Below, piece by piece: positions 1 to 12,005 of a DNA stretch of 64,000 nucleotides (the first letter of the stretch is position 1; every line of letters starts with the position of its first letter). Source of the stretch: Benincasa hispida (taxonomy: Eukaryota; Streptophyta; Magnoliopsida; Cucurbitales; Cucurbitaceae); assembly GCF_009727055.1 (NCBI RefSeq), contig NC_052354.1:50295668-50359667 (forward strand), in the 5' to 3' direction. A model generated the notes under the pieces. The model had not been told where the DNA came from. It saw nothing but the letters and a program-made list of their open reading frames with translations, and did not search any database. The translations under genes were made by a program, and so were the position numbers.

Positions 1-195
1 AGTAAAATATAATGCACAACAATCCAAGAAGATCTGACTGTCATTGCCTCTATTCACATATGTCGATTATGATACTGCCCTTTCAACTACAGAACATCTA
101 CAAAATACTTGGACTCAGATGTTGTTTGGAGCGTAATGCTTGTTATGGAAAAACTAGAAACAATAGTACAAATTAAGAAAACTCAGCAAGCTTAC
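1..195 (-). other. Last visible intron and unresolved 3' end of the oxidoreductase gene
   Basis: After the GTAAGC donor at 195 (minus strand) several AG acceptors exist. The frames they open close after about ten codons or run off the edge. Family length suggests about 40 residues are missing, so the terminal exon probably lies outside the window. Confidence 0.4.
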
Positions 196-3100
196 ATGAT
201 TTCCAAGAGCTATCCCACTTAGGGCTGCTGATTCTATATTTGAACCTAGTAGCCAATCACCACAGATACCAGCTCTTCCATGAGGATCAAAGATGCATGG
301 AATATTAGGTGAATTTGTAGGAAGTGCTGCTCCCCTGTATAGAGCATGTTAAAAAGGTTATTATTAAGGAAGTTAAATATATATATATATATACATACAA
401 CATATTAAACATTCCATCATCCATGCACTCAAGCTTTTGAGTTTAGTAGTTATTTATTTTATTTTTAAATCAAGTACTAGAGCAAGAGATCCTATATTGG
501 ATGTTCGTAATATCATTTCCTTGATATTGATAGTCACTCCGTCTTTAGGCTTGTGTTCACCTATTAATCTTAGCTTTTGAGTGATTTCTTTAATGAAGGA
601 AAGAGAAAGAGTGGTCTAGTTAGATGTTATGTTGCTCGTTTAAATGAAACTTCTTCAAGAATAGCAATTACACCAAGAAGATGCAATTTGGCATGTGCAC
701 AAAGAATATGCGAAGTTACAAACCTACCTTAGCTATTAACCATTTTTAAACGATCAAGATGGTTCAGTGCCAACTTAAGCATTGTTCAACGACATTACAA
801 AATCTCCACTTCCACGTGTTGTTTACATGTGAATTATGTTTTGGCCAATTACCATAACTGAACTCGGGTGAAAAAGGGTTTTGGCAGTGACCCTTTAGAC
901 AATCCCATGGCTGCTTCAACACCCTCAAGCATATTTTTCTTTACTTTCTCAGCAGTAGAAGTTGGGATATTCTCCTAACAGAACATCATAGTTGATATCC
1001 ATCAGTACTTAAACAAAAAAAGTTGAGGTAAATTGCTTCAAATTAGGCTATGGACACCCAAGTATCAAATGTCAACTCAAGGTGTCATACATAGTGATAG
1101 TGCTATAAGTAAATGAAATCAGAAATGAACAGGCAGTGACAGATTGACTACAAATAGTCAAATATTTTGATACAGTGCACAAGCAAGGGATAAAAAGATG
1201 GCCAAAAAAGCCATTCATTTCACTTCCATTTCTTGCTTTTATACTATTTTTGCTTTGGTGGAGCACTCTTTAATTTAATGAAAGCTCAGAATGTTACTAA
1301 TTCAAAACCTTTTTTATTTCTCTTTCCATAATTGATATTAAATAATGGAATTAAAGGAACTCTTTCCCTTCATATCGAGGCCATTTTCAAACAAAGATTC
1401 CTTCATTCTCCTCCAGGCCTTAATCTAGAGTCCCCAAAATCAATCCATTGATGATAATAATCATGGAAACGTTATTAGAGATTTTCTGATAATTAAAAAA
1501 AAAAAAAAAAAAAAGAAGGCATTTGATAAAAATGTGGGTGGAAAACCAACCTGTGGAACCTTGTTCTGTTTCCCAAATGCAGCGGTACTCAGAAAGGTCC
1601 AACAGTGGGGCCCATCATTTTGAAAATTTAGAAATTTGTTGTTATTGTTAGCCATCCATGAGATGGAATCAACCCCTTTTACAAAAGCTCCTTCAAATGG
1701 AAATGTTACTGCAGCATCTGAGGAAGGAAGAGGGTCCTCGAATGCTGCAAGGAGGGCCCATATAGAACTCAATTCTAACCTCTACAAACACAGAATAGAC
1801 GGGATCAATTAAGGAGCTTTAAATACTTATTGTTCAGCAAACTAAATAAGCTGGAAAAATTATCAAAAGTTGCACCTTCATTTGTCTAGCAATCAGAGGT
1901 AAGCCAGATGTTGCAAGAAGCCGATTAGCACATTTGCCTGCCAGCATAATCAATCCAACATTTCAAAATCTAAATCAAACAGAAAATTTTCTGATAAGCA
2001 TGATAAAGAAACAGAAAAACAAAGAGATTAATTGAGATTGCAGCTCGATCATAATATTAAATCATGCGAATGATATTTAAACGTCTTGCTTCAGAAATTT
2101 TGTGTTTGGGTAGTCAACGCTAACTCATAGAATCAAACCACCTAGCAATTGTCAAAAAGCAACAAAATTTGGAGTCTTCAAGCTTTAAATGGAAAGAAGG
2201 AACCATCAACTTGCCATTGTGTGCAATAACAACAGCATCAAAATGCCCGCAAGGTTTTCCATTCTCACTTAAGTGCCACATTCCATTAAAAGGCTCCAGC
2301 TTACTTATCCAGCAGGGACGGATCACATCAATCAGAGAAGTCTAGCGACAAAAAGTCAAATAGTAGGAAAGTCAGAGAAAATCAAGGGCAAAAGGTCCCA
2401 TTTTTTCTTCTGGGATAACTTGTAGACTAGAATTCATTACAAAATTAACCATCAATAATCAATAGTTTCACTCATGTGATTAGGACTACTAAATATTATG
2501 CCCATTTAGATTCCATATCATTCATTCAACTATGATCAAACCATGTAATCTAAAGAGTTATATGCACAAATCTTTGCTGTTAACAAGGCAGCGGCTGTTT
2601 TAATGTTTTATTTCTTCCAGAAACTTTAGTTCACTCTTCTAAAATGCTCTTTTGCACCTGAGATAGCAACGAGTCAGCAAGTGGCCGCATTCCATTCGTA
2701 CCAATGTACCTTGGACAGGAAGACATTGGAACAAACCGACCACCCAATTCAAGCTCTCCAACAGTGCCCTTCCACTCTTTAACTAGACCTGCAGCCAACC
2801 AACCATCGACCAACTGCGCAAATTGGTTATCAGTCACTGTAAAGAACTGAGCCGCATGATCAAAGATTAGGGGTTCGGGACCAAGACTTCTGGTCCCCAT
2901 TCTTCCTCCCAACCCATGAATGCCCTGCAATGAAATGAAAATTTGAACTGCCCCCTCCTAGATTAACTAAGTTTATCAAAGATAAATTTTAACCAACATA
3001 AAATGGAGTTCAAAGGTTGCATACACATCCATTCACTAGACACTAAAAAGCCTTTTAATCAGGTTTGAGTTGCAATAGTTGATCCAACTTCTGATATACC

Positions 3101-3989
3101 TACCTCTCTCTCAGATTGTTTTACTTAATGAACAAGAAATTTCTCATTCGGAATATAATTTAATGATTAATAACCAAAAGTAGTCCTACATTTTCATTGA
3201 AGTAACAATTTAGCCTCTAAACTTTCATTTATAACGATTTAGTCTATGTACTTTCAAATGGATAACAATTTAGTGCCCTTATGTAACAATTTAGTCCCTA
3301 CAATGAAAATTCCCATTAAAGTTAAGTGTCAATTTAGTCCCTACTATGTTTATCGATCTACACATAAGAATCCATTAAAATCAAATCTTAACAACATTTT
3401 TTCACAATTAGAAGGTATGAGTTTATGGGCTAAATCATAATCAAAGTGCATGGACCAAAATAGTTTTTTTTTTTTTTTTTTTTTTTTCCTAACCCAATTC
3501 AATTATGTTTGTCAACATGAAACAGATGTCATCCATGACAGAATCAGTGATAACTAAAGAAAAATTCAAATATGAAAGAGCTAACAAGTAAAAACCAACC
3601 GTGTCAAAGACGGTGGAACGAACACCCCTTTTCTCCAAACTCAGAGCACACATTATTCCCGCCATGCCGCCACCAATAATGGCAATAAGGGGGTCATCGG
3701 AGAAAGCAGAAGTGAAGGTCACTTGCTCCTGATTGAAAGTTTTCTTCAGAATCGACCTCCTAGAGGTACCGTATGATGATTTTCGACGGAATTTGGTGGT
3801 GGGTTTGTTGCCATCCATGGTGGGTTTTCTGGATTTAAGTCTGGAATTAGGTTTGGATTGCGAATCAGATGCTACAACCAAAGTGAAATTCCTATTCCGG
3901 TAGGGTTTCGAGGAGAAGATCGAAGGTTTTGAGATTTTGAGGGGTTGGAGAATGAGGGAAGAGGAAATGAAATGGGTGAAGGAAGACAT
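196..3989 (-). CDS. Plastid-type FAD/NAD(P)-binding oxidoreductase, 7 exons, C-terminus not found
   Basis: Minus-strand exons are 3600-3989, 2658-2924, 2215-2341, 1876-1937, 1551-1781, 853-974 and 196-334. Phases agree at every junction (130 codons, 89 codons, 127+62 nt, 77 codons, 122+139 nt), giving about 446 residues. Residues 1-60 are Ser/Lys/Arg-rich like a chloroplast transit peptide. A Rossmann dinucleotide-binding GGGMAG lies near residues 106-111, followed by a region with amine-oxidase-like GLGGRMGTR. Later text such as CIFDPHGRAGICGDWL fits the FAD-domain end of the plant family that includes Arabidopsis At3g04650, from memory. Its substrate is not established to my knowledge. The start is the first ATG before the transit-like segment. 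Intron 3 (2214-1938) begins GC rather than GT. The last donor at 195 is good, but I found no convincing final exon, so the C-terminus probably lies beyond the window. Introns hold an (AT)n run near 376-393 and poly-A/T tracts near 1495-1514 and 3463-3487. Confidence 0.88.
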
Positions 3990-4072
3990 GATCTTTGGAG
4001 AGAAAAGAGTGGATGAGAGGAGAGGTAAGCTTCAATAATCCCCTTTTTCGCTCTCGTGCGCGCCATTTTGTT

Positions 4073-4079
4073 CTTTATA
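4073..4079 (-). promoter_or_regulatory. Putative TATA box of the oxidoreductase gene
   Basis: Minus-strand TATAAAG lies 84 bp upstream of the ATG at 3989, with a CCAAT-type pentamer just beyond it. This spacing would give a 5' UTR of roughly 50 nt. Position and sequence only; no transcript evidence. Confidence 0.4.
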
Positions 4080-4099
4080 TTAGTTAACCAATGGTTCTT

Positions 4100-4448
4100 C
4101 AAACTTCATTTTTTTTTAAATGTTGAAAATTAAAAAATCTCACTTTTCCCTTCTATAGTGTCTCAAAACTAACATTGAAGTAGACTCCAATTTTAGTTTG
4201 AAATTTTAAAATATCATTCTTTTAATTCTAAAATTATTTTTGACAATTATTTTTATTGAAACACCCAGTCTTTCTTGAATCCCATTTAAAGAGAGATTCC
4301 ACTAAGAGCATTTAGAGTATTCTTGAATCATCGCCTTGAAATTATCATCAATCTCTCAATGGAATCTGGTATGTTAATTATTCTTGACAATTCTTGGTAA
4401 TTTGACATGAATGATTCTAGGGTTAATCTATTCAATATAGATTTAAAG
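4100..4448. other. Gene-proximal intergenic DNA grading into a Copia-like LTR tail
   Basis: AT-rich upstream DNA with no open frame. The right part, from about 4260, runs into a primer-binding-site-like sequence and resembles the U5 end of a Copia LTR. No matching TG start was found, so this would be a truncated LTR. Confidence 0.3.
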
Positions 4449-4541
4449 TATTTATGCTAACAAGTGATGTCAGAGCATTCGACAATTATTTTATTTTGCT
4501 TTATTTTAAAATATTTATGCTAACAAGTGATATCAGAGCAT
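4449..4541 (+). repeat. 63-bp-period tandem duplication carrying two Copia-type primer sites
   Basis: The string around TTATGCTAACAAGTGAT plus a TCAGAGCAT box occurs at 4449-4478 and again at 4512-4541. The second copy (4528-4540, TGATATCAGAGCA) resembles the initiator-Met tRNA primer site of plant Copia elements; the first differs at one position. Confidence 0.55.
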
Positions 4542-4800
4542 ACGAATTACTCAGGTGAAAAATAGTTGGTCCAAAGAAGGGCTTTTTTTTTTTATCAAGT
4601 TTATTGTCTGTACTTTGATTACTACATTGAGATTACTATTTACAATTGGTGTTTTAGCCCAAAGGCCAGACATCATTGTTGTGCTAGGTATATTGTTAGA
4701 GAACCCGCCATATATGTGAAATTATTTTGTCATATTTTAATTGTGAGTATATATTTTATTGTTTATTGTTTCAGTTTGTCTTAGTCAAATAATTGGGAAT

Positions 4801-5250
4801 ATGAGTTCAGTCCCTAAGTTGAATGGATCGAACTTCAAGTTTGGAAGGAAAACCTATAAATACTTCTTGGGTGTATGAATATGGACCTTGCATTAAGGAC
4901 TGATAAACCTACTTCTACTAAAGAACAGCTGAGTATGGCTAATATTGAGAAGTGAGAACGGTCAAATCATATGTGTCTAACAAACATTAGGCACTCCATT
5001 CTGAAGTCTTTGTAGGGTTTTATCACGGAAAGTGAAAATGGCAATAAGTTCCTTGCTCAAATTGATAAATATTTTGCTAAAAGTGAAAAAGGGAAAGCAA
5101 GTAGTCTTTTGACTTCTTTAACTTCCACGAAGTATAAGAGTAATGGAAACATAAGGGTATACATTATAGAAATGTCCAATCTCACAGGTAAATTAAAGTC
5201 ACTTGACATTGAGATAAATGAAAATTTACTTGTGCATTTTGTATTTGTTG
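4801..5250 (+). pseudogene. Degenerate Copia gag (UBN2-type) remnant
   Basis: After an ATG, plus-strand frames read as the N-terminal half of a Copia gag of the UBN2 family: KLNGSNF near the start, then segments around FLAQIDKYFAKSEKGKAS and TGKLKSLDIEINENLLVHF. Several stops and frameshifts break it. It follows the primer-site-like repeats at 4449-4541, as a leader-gag order predicts. Sequence changes abruptly near 5250, where the LTR of element K begins. It may be the 5' end of element F, whose RT lies at 16675 and 55619, but protease and integrase between them are not seen. Confidence 0.6.
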
Positions 5251-6222
5251 CTTGTTGCATTGTTGTATGTTTATGATGATGAGGATGAATGATGATGAAA
5301 AAGATGCGCAATCTATCTCTTGGTACGAAGATGATGTTATGTGTTGGACGATGATAAATTTATGAGCATGCACACCTTGCTAATGCATACAAGTTCTCTT
5401 AAGCTAGACCCAAGTAAAAATCTAACCTAAGTATCCTGGTAAGCCTAGGGTCGAACGCCAGGACTCTAGAGTACTCTAACGTAGGTTTGGTCTTTGAATC
5501 TATTACAAAGGTTTCCTAATTGCTTGATATGAGTTGGTTATGTACACTAAACTACTGGCAAGCATTCAAAAGGAAAATCAAAGTTCAGAGAGAAAGAAAA
5601 ATGTATCGTGGATGTGTGGCTTAAGCGTAGATGGTATGTTTTGATTTCCTAGTGGTAATAAAAAGCCTATATAAGCACAATGATAATGAAATGGAAATGG
5701 TATAGATGTTTGCTACAATCTAAATGTATGCGTGATGCGTTGGAGATCTGTTCTTTAATTCATGTTCAACATCTCTCGATGCGGATGCCACACTTATCCT
5801 ATCTCTAGGGGTACATGCTTTGGTTAAAATGAACAAACATGTGACATGAATAATTTTATCTCTAGAATTACTTCATGCCCTAGCTTGATGTGTTCAACCT
5901 TTAAGTGCTCTCTTGAGTGACTAATTGTGTTTTCACTTCAATCAGGTGGATTCAAGTAATCAAATTTATGCATTCATCAAGCTAGAAGATTCACAAACAC
6001 AAATAGTTAAAAGATTAATAGATGGAGATGTGAAGAATAGTAAAAAATGAGATTGAATTAAAGATAAGTCTTAATACAAATAATCTTGGGTCAACTAAGT
6101 GGAATAATGAATGGGAATGCACGATAAAAGAAATAAGTCAAGCTGCAGGGTTCGATCTTTTGTCCTCTTTGGCTTGTTTTTATGCTTGTTGTGACCAACT
6201 CAGTGGAGGGGTTGAAGGAGAC

Positions 6223-8217
6223 TGATGACGGGCATAAATGCATGTCATCGTAAGCTTTTTATTTAGAATTATGAGGGCTGTTAAGCATAATATGTGGCAA
6301 TTACGTTAGGAATTCATGAGAAAATGAGTTTGCGTCGTTCAGCATTAAGAATCTCGGCTAACCCACTATATATGCATTATTATGCATCAATTGTCTATCT
6401 TTGTAGCTAATGCAAGAATCGGATGCATACGTGGAAGCCGGGCTATCGCAGAGACGATCGCATACGCTCGACGCATGAATATATTGGTCTATTAATCACA
6501 TGCGAGTGATCGCGTAGACAGTCGTATGGGTGTTGCAGCTATCGCTGAATGCATCCATCGGATGGGAAATTGTGGTCGTCGAGCGAATGCGGTCATCAAA
6601 TAGAGGATGCGGTCATCACATAATAGTTGCAGTAATTCAAACGAAGCCGGCGTCAATTGCAAGATGCGGCTACACGGATAACCATAATAGAGGGATGAAC
6701 GCAAGGTTGGTGAAATGAAAGCATCAATGCATATCTCGGGAAAATTAAAAGATGATGTTGACATTTCACCTACCATGCCGTTAGCAGCAGAGATTCAGAA
6801 AAGGACCAACATGCCGCAAATGTCAAAATCAGAGCAGGTCCATAATGTTGTCGACGATCAAGCTCTATAAATAGAAACCGTTGAGCATAACTTCGGATCA
6901 TCCAAGGTTTCCATCCAAGTTTTTACCTTCAGGTGGATCCTTGTGATCCAGATTAACGCGTGAGAAGAAAGCTTGAGAGTTCTTCATCTCCTTCATCCAT
7001 TCCAAGTGATGATCGGAGCCTTCGCTGGAGTTAGATCTCGAGAGACTTAGCTCCACCACCCTTCTATGGCACCATCGGCAACCTTGACACACATCTGCTG
7101 GAAGCAAGACATTGCTTCCAGCTGGTCCTTTCATATTCTCTTCTCTTCTTATATTGTATTGTATTACATTTTGGATTAAGAAATTAATACATTGTATGTT
7201 CAATGCATTTCTATGTTTCCTTCGATTCCATCTCCATCTTCCTTTACTTAGCATCCTTAACTTTCATCGCATCACTTAGTGAGACTGTTAGAGTAACAAA
7301 TACTTAATCATGCGACATAGAAATATGAAGCATGTAACAAACTATCGAGTGGTGTGTGTTGCGTGAGTATTATGAGAAAACCTTATTTGCTTAGTGTGAA
7401 GCTATAGCAATGCTTATCTATAAGCGGACACAATGCTTGTCTATGAGTAAAATCAACAAGAACTAACTGCCTGGGAGGGTAAGTGGTTGGTCGCATTAAG
7501 CAGTGTAAGCAAGTGTTCACTAGAATAATCTTATGTCAACTAGGATTTTGCGGTTACCTTGTCTTATATATGCGTCCATCACACCTTTAGAGCTGCTCGA
7601 GAGAGAGTCTAAAGAAAGAACCTAAAACTTGAGAGAGCTAGGTTAGAATCGATGCTCGGGAGAGCTAGATTAAGATCGCATAAGCAAGAATGGAGACCTA
7701 GGAATAAGTTCTGTTTGCTAATATAAATCACGTGCATTTGCGGTGGGCATGTATGTCATGAACGCATTAGTTGGCGTTGGTTGGGGTTGCCCTTGTGGTC
7801 AAGCTAGAGTTGCGATGAAGACATCCCCATATTTTATCTGTTTTTCCATGCATTTACTATGCGTCAACATTTGTTATGTCTCTACCTCTCATTCGTATTC
7901 TCACCGCTTAATCTGTTTGTTAGGAGTAGAAGTAGTTTATAGCTTATACCCTCCATCATTCTTTTATTCAACCGCCGCAAACACATTACCGCATAGCATT
8001 TAGTTAAAAGTCCCTGAGTTCGACCTCAGATCACTCGAGAAACTTGCGTTCGCGTTATACTTGGCGTGAGCGCAAGAAAACTTGTGATAGGAATGCATGG
8101 TCATCGCATACATTCATAAACGCATAGTTTCATTTCAATGCATGACCCACTGACGCATGAGTATCAATGCATAGCTTAAGATATGCATCGCATAATTACG
8201 TTCACTAATTTTCGTCA
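6223..8217 (+). repeat. Solo LTR J1 (Ty3 family J)
   Basis: Begins TGATGACGGGCA and ends TTCGTCA. It is flanked by GAGAC (6218-6222) and AAGAC (8218-8222), a 5-bp target duplication with one mismatch. It is homologous over its length to J2 (30037-32171) and J3 (43165-44841). Plus orientation is supported by TATAAATAG at 6866 and by the U5 block near 8005-8075 reading forward. No internal region follows, so it is a solo LTR left by LTR-LTR recombination. Confidence 0.82.
6866..6874 (+). promoter_or_regulatory. TATA box of LTR J1
   Basis: TATAAATAG lies about 640 bp into the LTR at the same relative position as in J2 and J3, consistent with the U3/R boundary. Confidence 0.55.
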
Positions 8218-9134
8218 AAGACATCTTTCTTGAGCTTCTCTCAAACAGCCCCTCGTTACTAACGATGGAGAATGGCTATCGTCCCTCCTACTTCTTGCTT
8301 GCAGACGACAAACGTGAAAAATGACTAACTCTTTAACTAACTACTGGCTAATTTTCTAACTTGCTAACTCCGTAACTTGTAGGCAGCTCCTCCTTATATA
8401 GGCAATCAACTCAGCCACTTGGTGATGTGATTGCATTAAATTCCATACCCTAGGACAATCGCCTGCCATTCTGCTTCGATCAAATGTCGCCAGTCAGATG
8501 CCCATGCCTGCAAATTGTGATTAGACATGGATTGCACAAGCCAAATGTATCTTTCATGCATCGAGTAGTCTGGACGCATGCCCCTTGTGTTGGGCTTGTC
8601 TGCAGCACTTAGTGATTTTTTTTTATTCTTGCATTAAAGTGTGTTAGTTATGCAATTTTTCACTTAAGAAGGTACTTTTGCATGAGTTTATCACATATAT
8701 GCAATTTCATATATTTTTCTTCATCATGAGTGCGTTTTCATCACTTATAATCCTAATTATTCAAACTTTAAGAGAATAAATACAAGTTATCATACCCCCA
8801 AATTTTGAACGATGCTCGTCCTTGAGCATTCCAAAAATAATTCCTTAACATACTCTCATGGTCGTACACACTAGCTCCACCTCTCATCATGTCTTTTTAA
8901 TCTCAAAGTGCTTGAGATTTACATTTAAAATATAAGCTTGTTCCCATCCCAGAAAAATATATACTCGATCTCTTATGCGACAAGCACATTCTTAAAAAAT
9001 TATTTTGCTTTCCAAAATATTTCCATATTTCAAGTTCAGTAATGCGTTGGAAGGTTTTCTCGTTACAAAAGTCCTGTAAAAAAAAGGTTTTTATTTCTTA
9101 AAGACTACCCATGCATCGATTCAGGTAACTCGCC

Positions 9135-9330
9135 TTCATTTTGGCTTGCCCCCATGGATATCATGCAGACATCCAACTAGGAGCAAGTGCCTTTCACGAC
9201 TAAACTCTTATCTAAGCTTTATGTTTTCTTTTTTGGGCTTAGATAGCGGAGTTTGGGATGCATTGGTTCTGCTTACTTATCTTTGTTTTGGCTTGCTCCC
9301 ACGGGTGTCATGCGGACATCCAACTATGAG
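9135..9330 (-). repeat. Paired 49-bp 3' motif, element K
   Basis: Two copies, 9135-9183 and 9282-9330, starts 147 bp apart. The element-strand core is GTTGGATGTC, then CATGA, then a GGGGGCAAGCCAAAA-like end. The copy at 9282 is closer to the consensus of the other elements. Confidence 0.7.
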
Positions 9331-9414
9331 TAAGTGTCATTCTCAATCTTGATTCATATCAAGCTGAGTTTACCCTTGTGCATTGATAGTGAAATTTTGC
9401 TATTATGTTTAATA

Positions 9415-9416
9415 CA

Positions 9417-9452
<36 letters not shown>

Positions 9453-9485
9453 TATATACACACACACATACATACATACATATAT
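9415..9485. repeat. CATA/TA microsatellite
   Basis: Runs of CATA tetranucleotides, then TA dinucleotides, CA, then CATA again, about 70 bp, inside the K 3' region. Confidence 0.9.
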
Positions 9486-9600
9486 TGAAGAATTAAATGA
9501 AATTATGAATATTTTTACGAATTAGAGAAGACATCAACTCGAACCTCCCCACCCCCAAATTTTGGAGTTTAGCAAGGTCCTCGTTGCTATGGAAACCTAG

Positions 9601-11616
9601 GATAGGACCAGTGGCATTATGATCCATACCCTATCACATTCGACAGGTCGATGCAAGCTCACACCACCAACTCAGGTATGTCATTAGAAGATGTGATGAC
9701 AACTTGTTGATAGCAATCTTCTTTTTGAGCAGGAGATCCATAACCTCCAACAGGAGAGCTTCAATTTTCAGACTGAGGTCGGAACTGATCTTCAGATTTT
9801 GAGAGACTCAGTCATTCAATCTTCTAATTTAGTTGAGAGAGGACGTGAATTCCTGCTACTCACTTCTTATGACAATATCGAGGCGATCAGTGATGAGGTA
9901 ACCTATGTCGACATCGAGGATGAATTGGAAGATAACATGCCATATCTAGAGCCAGTTTGTGAGAACGATGAAGAATATGAGCCTAAAATGTCGATTTTTA
10001 GGTGATGGAGTTAGAGGTTGAAAGACCTCGCCCATTCCACTCTCTGGTATATCGTTTATTTTTTTAGTTTTGTTCTTTTTGTTCTTAAGAGTTTGATTTT
10101 TCTTTATTTTGAATCTTTTGGGTCACTTGAATCTTTTGATTCTTTCTTTTTACCTTTTTTGACTAATATGAAAAATACCAAATTCGATATCTGGTTTTCT
10201 TCAAAAGATGCAGAGCCTTATAGCCTTATCGGGGTATATCGACTCATCCAAGAAGGGACCAAAGAAATACGAGAATTTCTTTATGCCTTGACAGAAGATA
10301 GGTCACATCGAGCAACCAACGTTAAAAATTTGACCTTCATGGCGGAAGCCAAGTGATAAAATTTACTGCTTTCTTTATTTTTTTTCTAGATTAACCTTCT
10401 TTCTAATTTGTAGGGACGACCTGGAAGATAAAAGCATCCTTTTGAGAGGCGAGCCCTACTGCCACACCTCAAAGACTGTGCACGAAAATGACTACAGGGG
10501 CAGTTTTTTATTCCCTTGTCTTTATTTTCGTTAGGCTTAGATTAAGATACATTGGGGACAATGTATCGTTTTAAAGTTGAGGATGGTAGTTATATATGCA
10601 TGTTTGACAAGTCATTGAGCACCTGAGCTTGGACTTTGTGGTTGAGTTGCTGAAATGTTTTTGTGATGCATGTATTGTGATGATGACTTTCTGTGATAGG
10701 ATTTAGATAACTCTTTATTCAATCTGTTTAGGATTCACAAAATGTATGCATGATTTTTGGGCTAAATTTAAAATTTTTTCTTGATTCCCTTGCATATTTT
10801 GAGCACATAACCATCTTATCTGTGGTCTTGAATGCTTAGGATTGGGTTATTTGGTCTATATGCTTATTGTCACTCTGAAAGGTCTAGGTTGTTAAGTAAC
10901 TGGAGCTCAACTAAGTAATGCATGCTTAGGTTTTTGCCAAACTCTTGTTTGGTATAGTAAAAGCCTGTTGTATGCTAAATAAAAGGCAATCATGTTGTAG
11001 AGTAAAATTAAGTATCTATGATAATTTTGAAGGGGATTATTTCTCTTTCTTAGGGGGGTGATTAACCTGACACGGCTATGACACCAGTAGTTTCACTCTG
11101 AACTAAAGTGCCCTTAAGGAATGAGTAAGCTTCAATATCTTTGAAGGATACGTTACTCATAGTTGGATGTCTTCTACATAACCTGTGTGGGCAAACCAAA
11201 ACGAAGGTGGCATAATCTGGATAAGAGTTCCCCTTTTGTTTAAGATAAAAAAAGAAAAAAAAAAAGAAAAAATAAAAATAAAAATTTGATTCCCTTAAGT
11301 GTTACATTGCCACCTTGAGTCTAGGGAACTTAATGCTTAATCCCCTGAGCCAGAGTAGGGCGAAAATGAGTGAGAATTGAATAAAACCTTCATGAGCTAG
11401 TAGAGACCTAGATAGGATTGGCTAAGCACACACATACATAGGGGATGGAGAATTAGTTTTAAACTTCTTGATTAAGTGCATGCATTTAAATGATCATTTC
11501 TTTGAGAAGAGTTTGTTATCTTTAGCCTTAAGATTCGAGTCGCTCATTTGCATCATTAGTTCCATGTCTATATTTTGTTCTACCTTGCTCAGGACAAGTA
11601 AGAATTAAGTTGGGGG
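9601..11616 (+). other. Athila-like element L, 3' region (plus strand), 5' part absent
   Basis: The plus strand shows the 3' signature of an Athila-like element: an ATTGGGGACAATGT box near 10552-10566 with a purine-rich run after it, and a final AATTAAGTTGGGGGTG polypurine tract (11603-11618) just before the LTR. Open frames at 9799-10005 (acidic, rich in Asp/Glu) and 10018-10356 (hydrophobic start) are the only sizeable ones. They could be the relics of the C-terminal pol or env-like part, but I recognise no domain. One copy of the 49-bp motif (11161-11210) reads in the plus direction, matching the orientation of L. gag and pol of L are missing. Confidence 0.5.
11161..11210 (+). repeat. Single 49-bp 3' motif, element L
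   Basis: Reverse complement, relative to the window, of the copies in K, A, D and I: AGTTGGATGTC at the start and CAAACCAAAACGAAGG near the end. Its reversed orientation agrees with L being on the plus strand. Confidence 0.65.
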
Positions 11617-12005
11617 TGTTGGATAGCTCTCGAAAAGAGCTATATTTCCTTGCTTAATTTAGGCTTGTTAAGGATTTTATGTGTTTATTATCTTATTTTG
11701 TAGGTACTGAGCAATCAAGAGGTAGAATTAGTGATTTGATGAGAAACAGGGTTCATTTGAAGGAATTTGGAGGTGATTTGGACATCCAAACTTCAAATGG
11801 GAGGAAATTACCAAAATGCCCCTGTGACAGAGTTGCAATGCTTACCCAATGCTTGCCCAAAGCTATAAGGCAAAATGTGCAATTGCAGGAACAACGTTGC
11901 AACGTTATGAATTTTGACGAAAAAGTGTTGAATTCGCGTGCGCCTCAAATTTGCACCAGCTTTGCAATGCTGCGTCAACTTGATCGAACGCTTGAGGTCT
12001 ATCAT
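11617..12005 (+). repeat. Start of element L 3' LTR
   Basis: The sequence after the polypurine tract begins TGTTGGATAGCTC, an LTR-like start. A frame at 11679-12014 is probably a chance ORF in the LTR. The LTR end was not found; it may extend into the next interval. Confidence 0.45.

Larger units (their letters stand above)
5251..8792 (-). repeat. Ty3 element K, 3' LTR, split by solo LTR J1
   Basis: About 1.5 kb of LTR lies in two parts (5251-6222 and 8218-8792) around J1. The right end reads TTATCA followed by a pyrimidine run (8794-8807), which is a minus-strand polypurine tract, so this is the 3' LTR of a minus-strand element. A minus-strand TATATAAGG lies at 8392-8400. The U5 block shared by all Ty3 LTRs here (GTTCGACCCTAGGCTTACC) lies near 5445-5465. 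The left boundary is approximate. No gag or pol of K is present. Confidence 0.6.
8793..9600 (-). other. Element K 3' noncoding region
   Basis: Starts with a polypurine tract on the minus strand (8794-8807) and holds two copies of the 49-bp motif found in the other Ty3 3' regions (9135-9183, 9282-9330). A second polypurine-like tract lies near 9551-9565. No coding frame. The region gives way to plus-oriented element L near 9600. Confidence 0.6.

Noticed and set aside
8005..8075. tRNA gene suggested by the GTTCGA box
   Set aside because: No cloverleaf and no A box at the right distance; the block is part of the LTR U5.
9415..9485. Tetranucleotide repeat as telomere-like or CRISPR-like array
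   Set aside because: Simple CATA/TA microsatellite with no spacers and the wrong unit for a plant telomere.
9799..10356. Two plus-strand ORFs as an env-like gene of element L
   Set aside because: No signal peptide plus fusion/transmembrane layout is convincing and the frames are separated by stops; kept only as part of the L 3' region.
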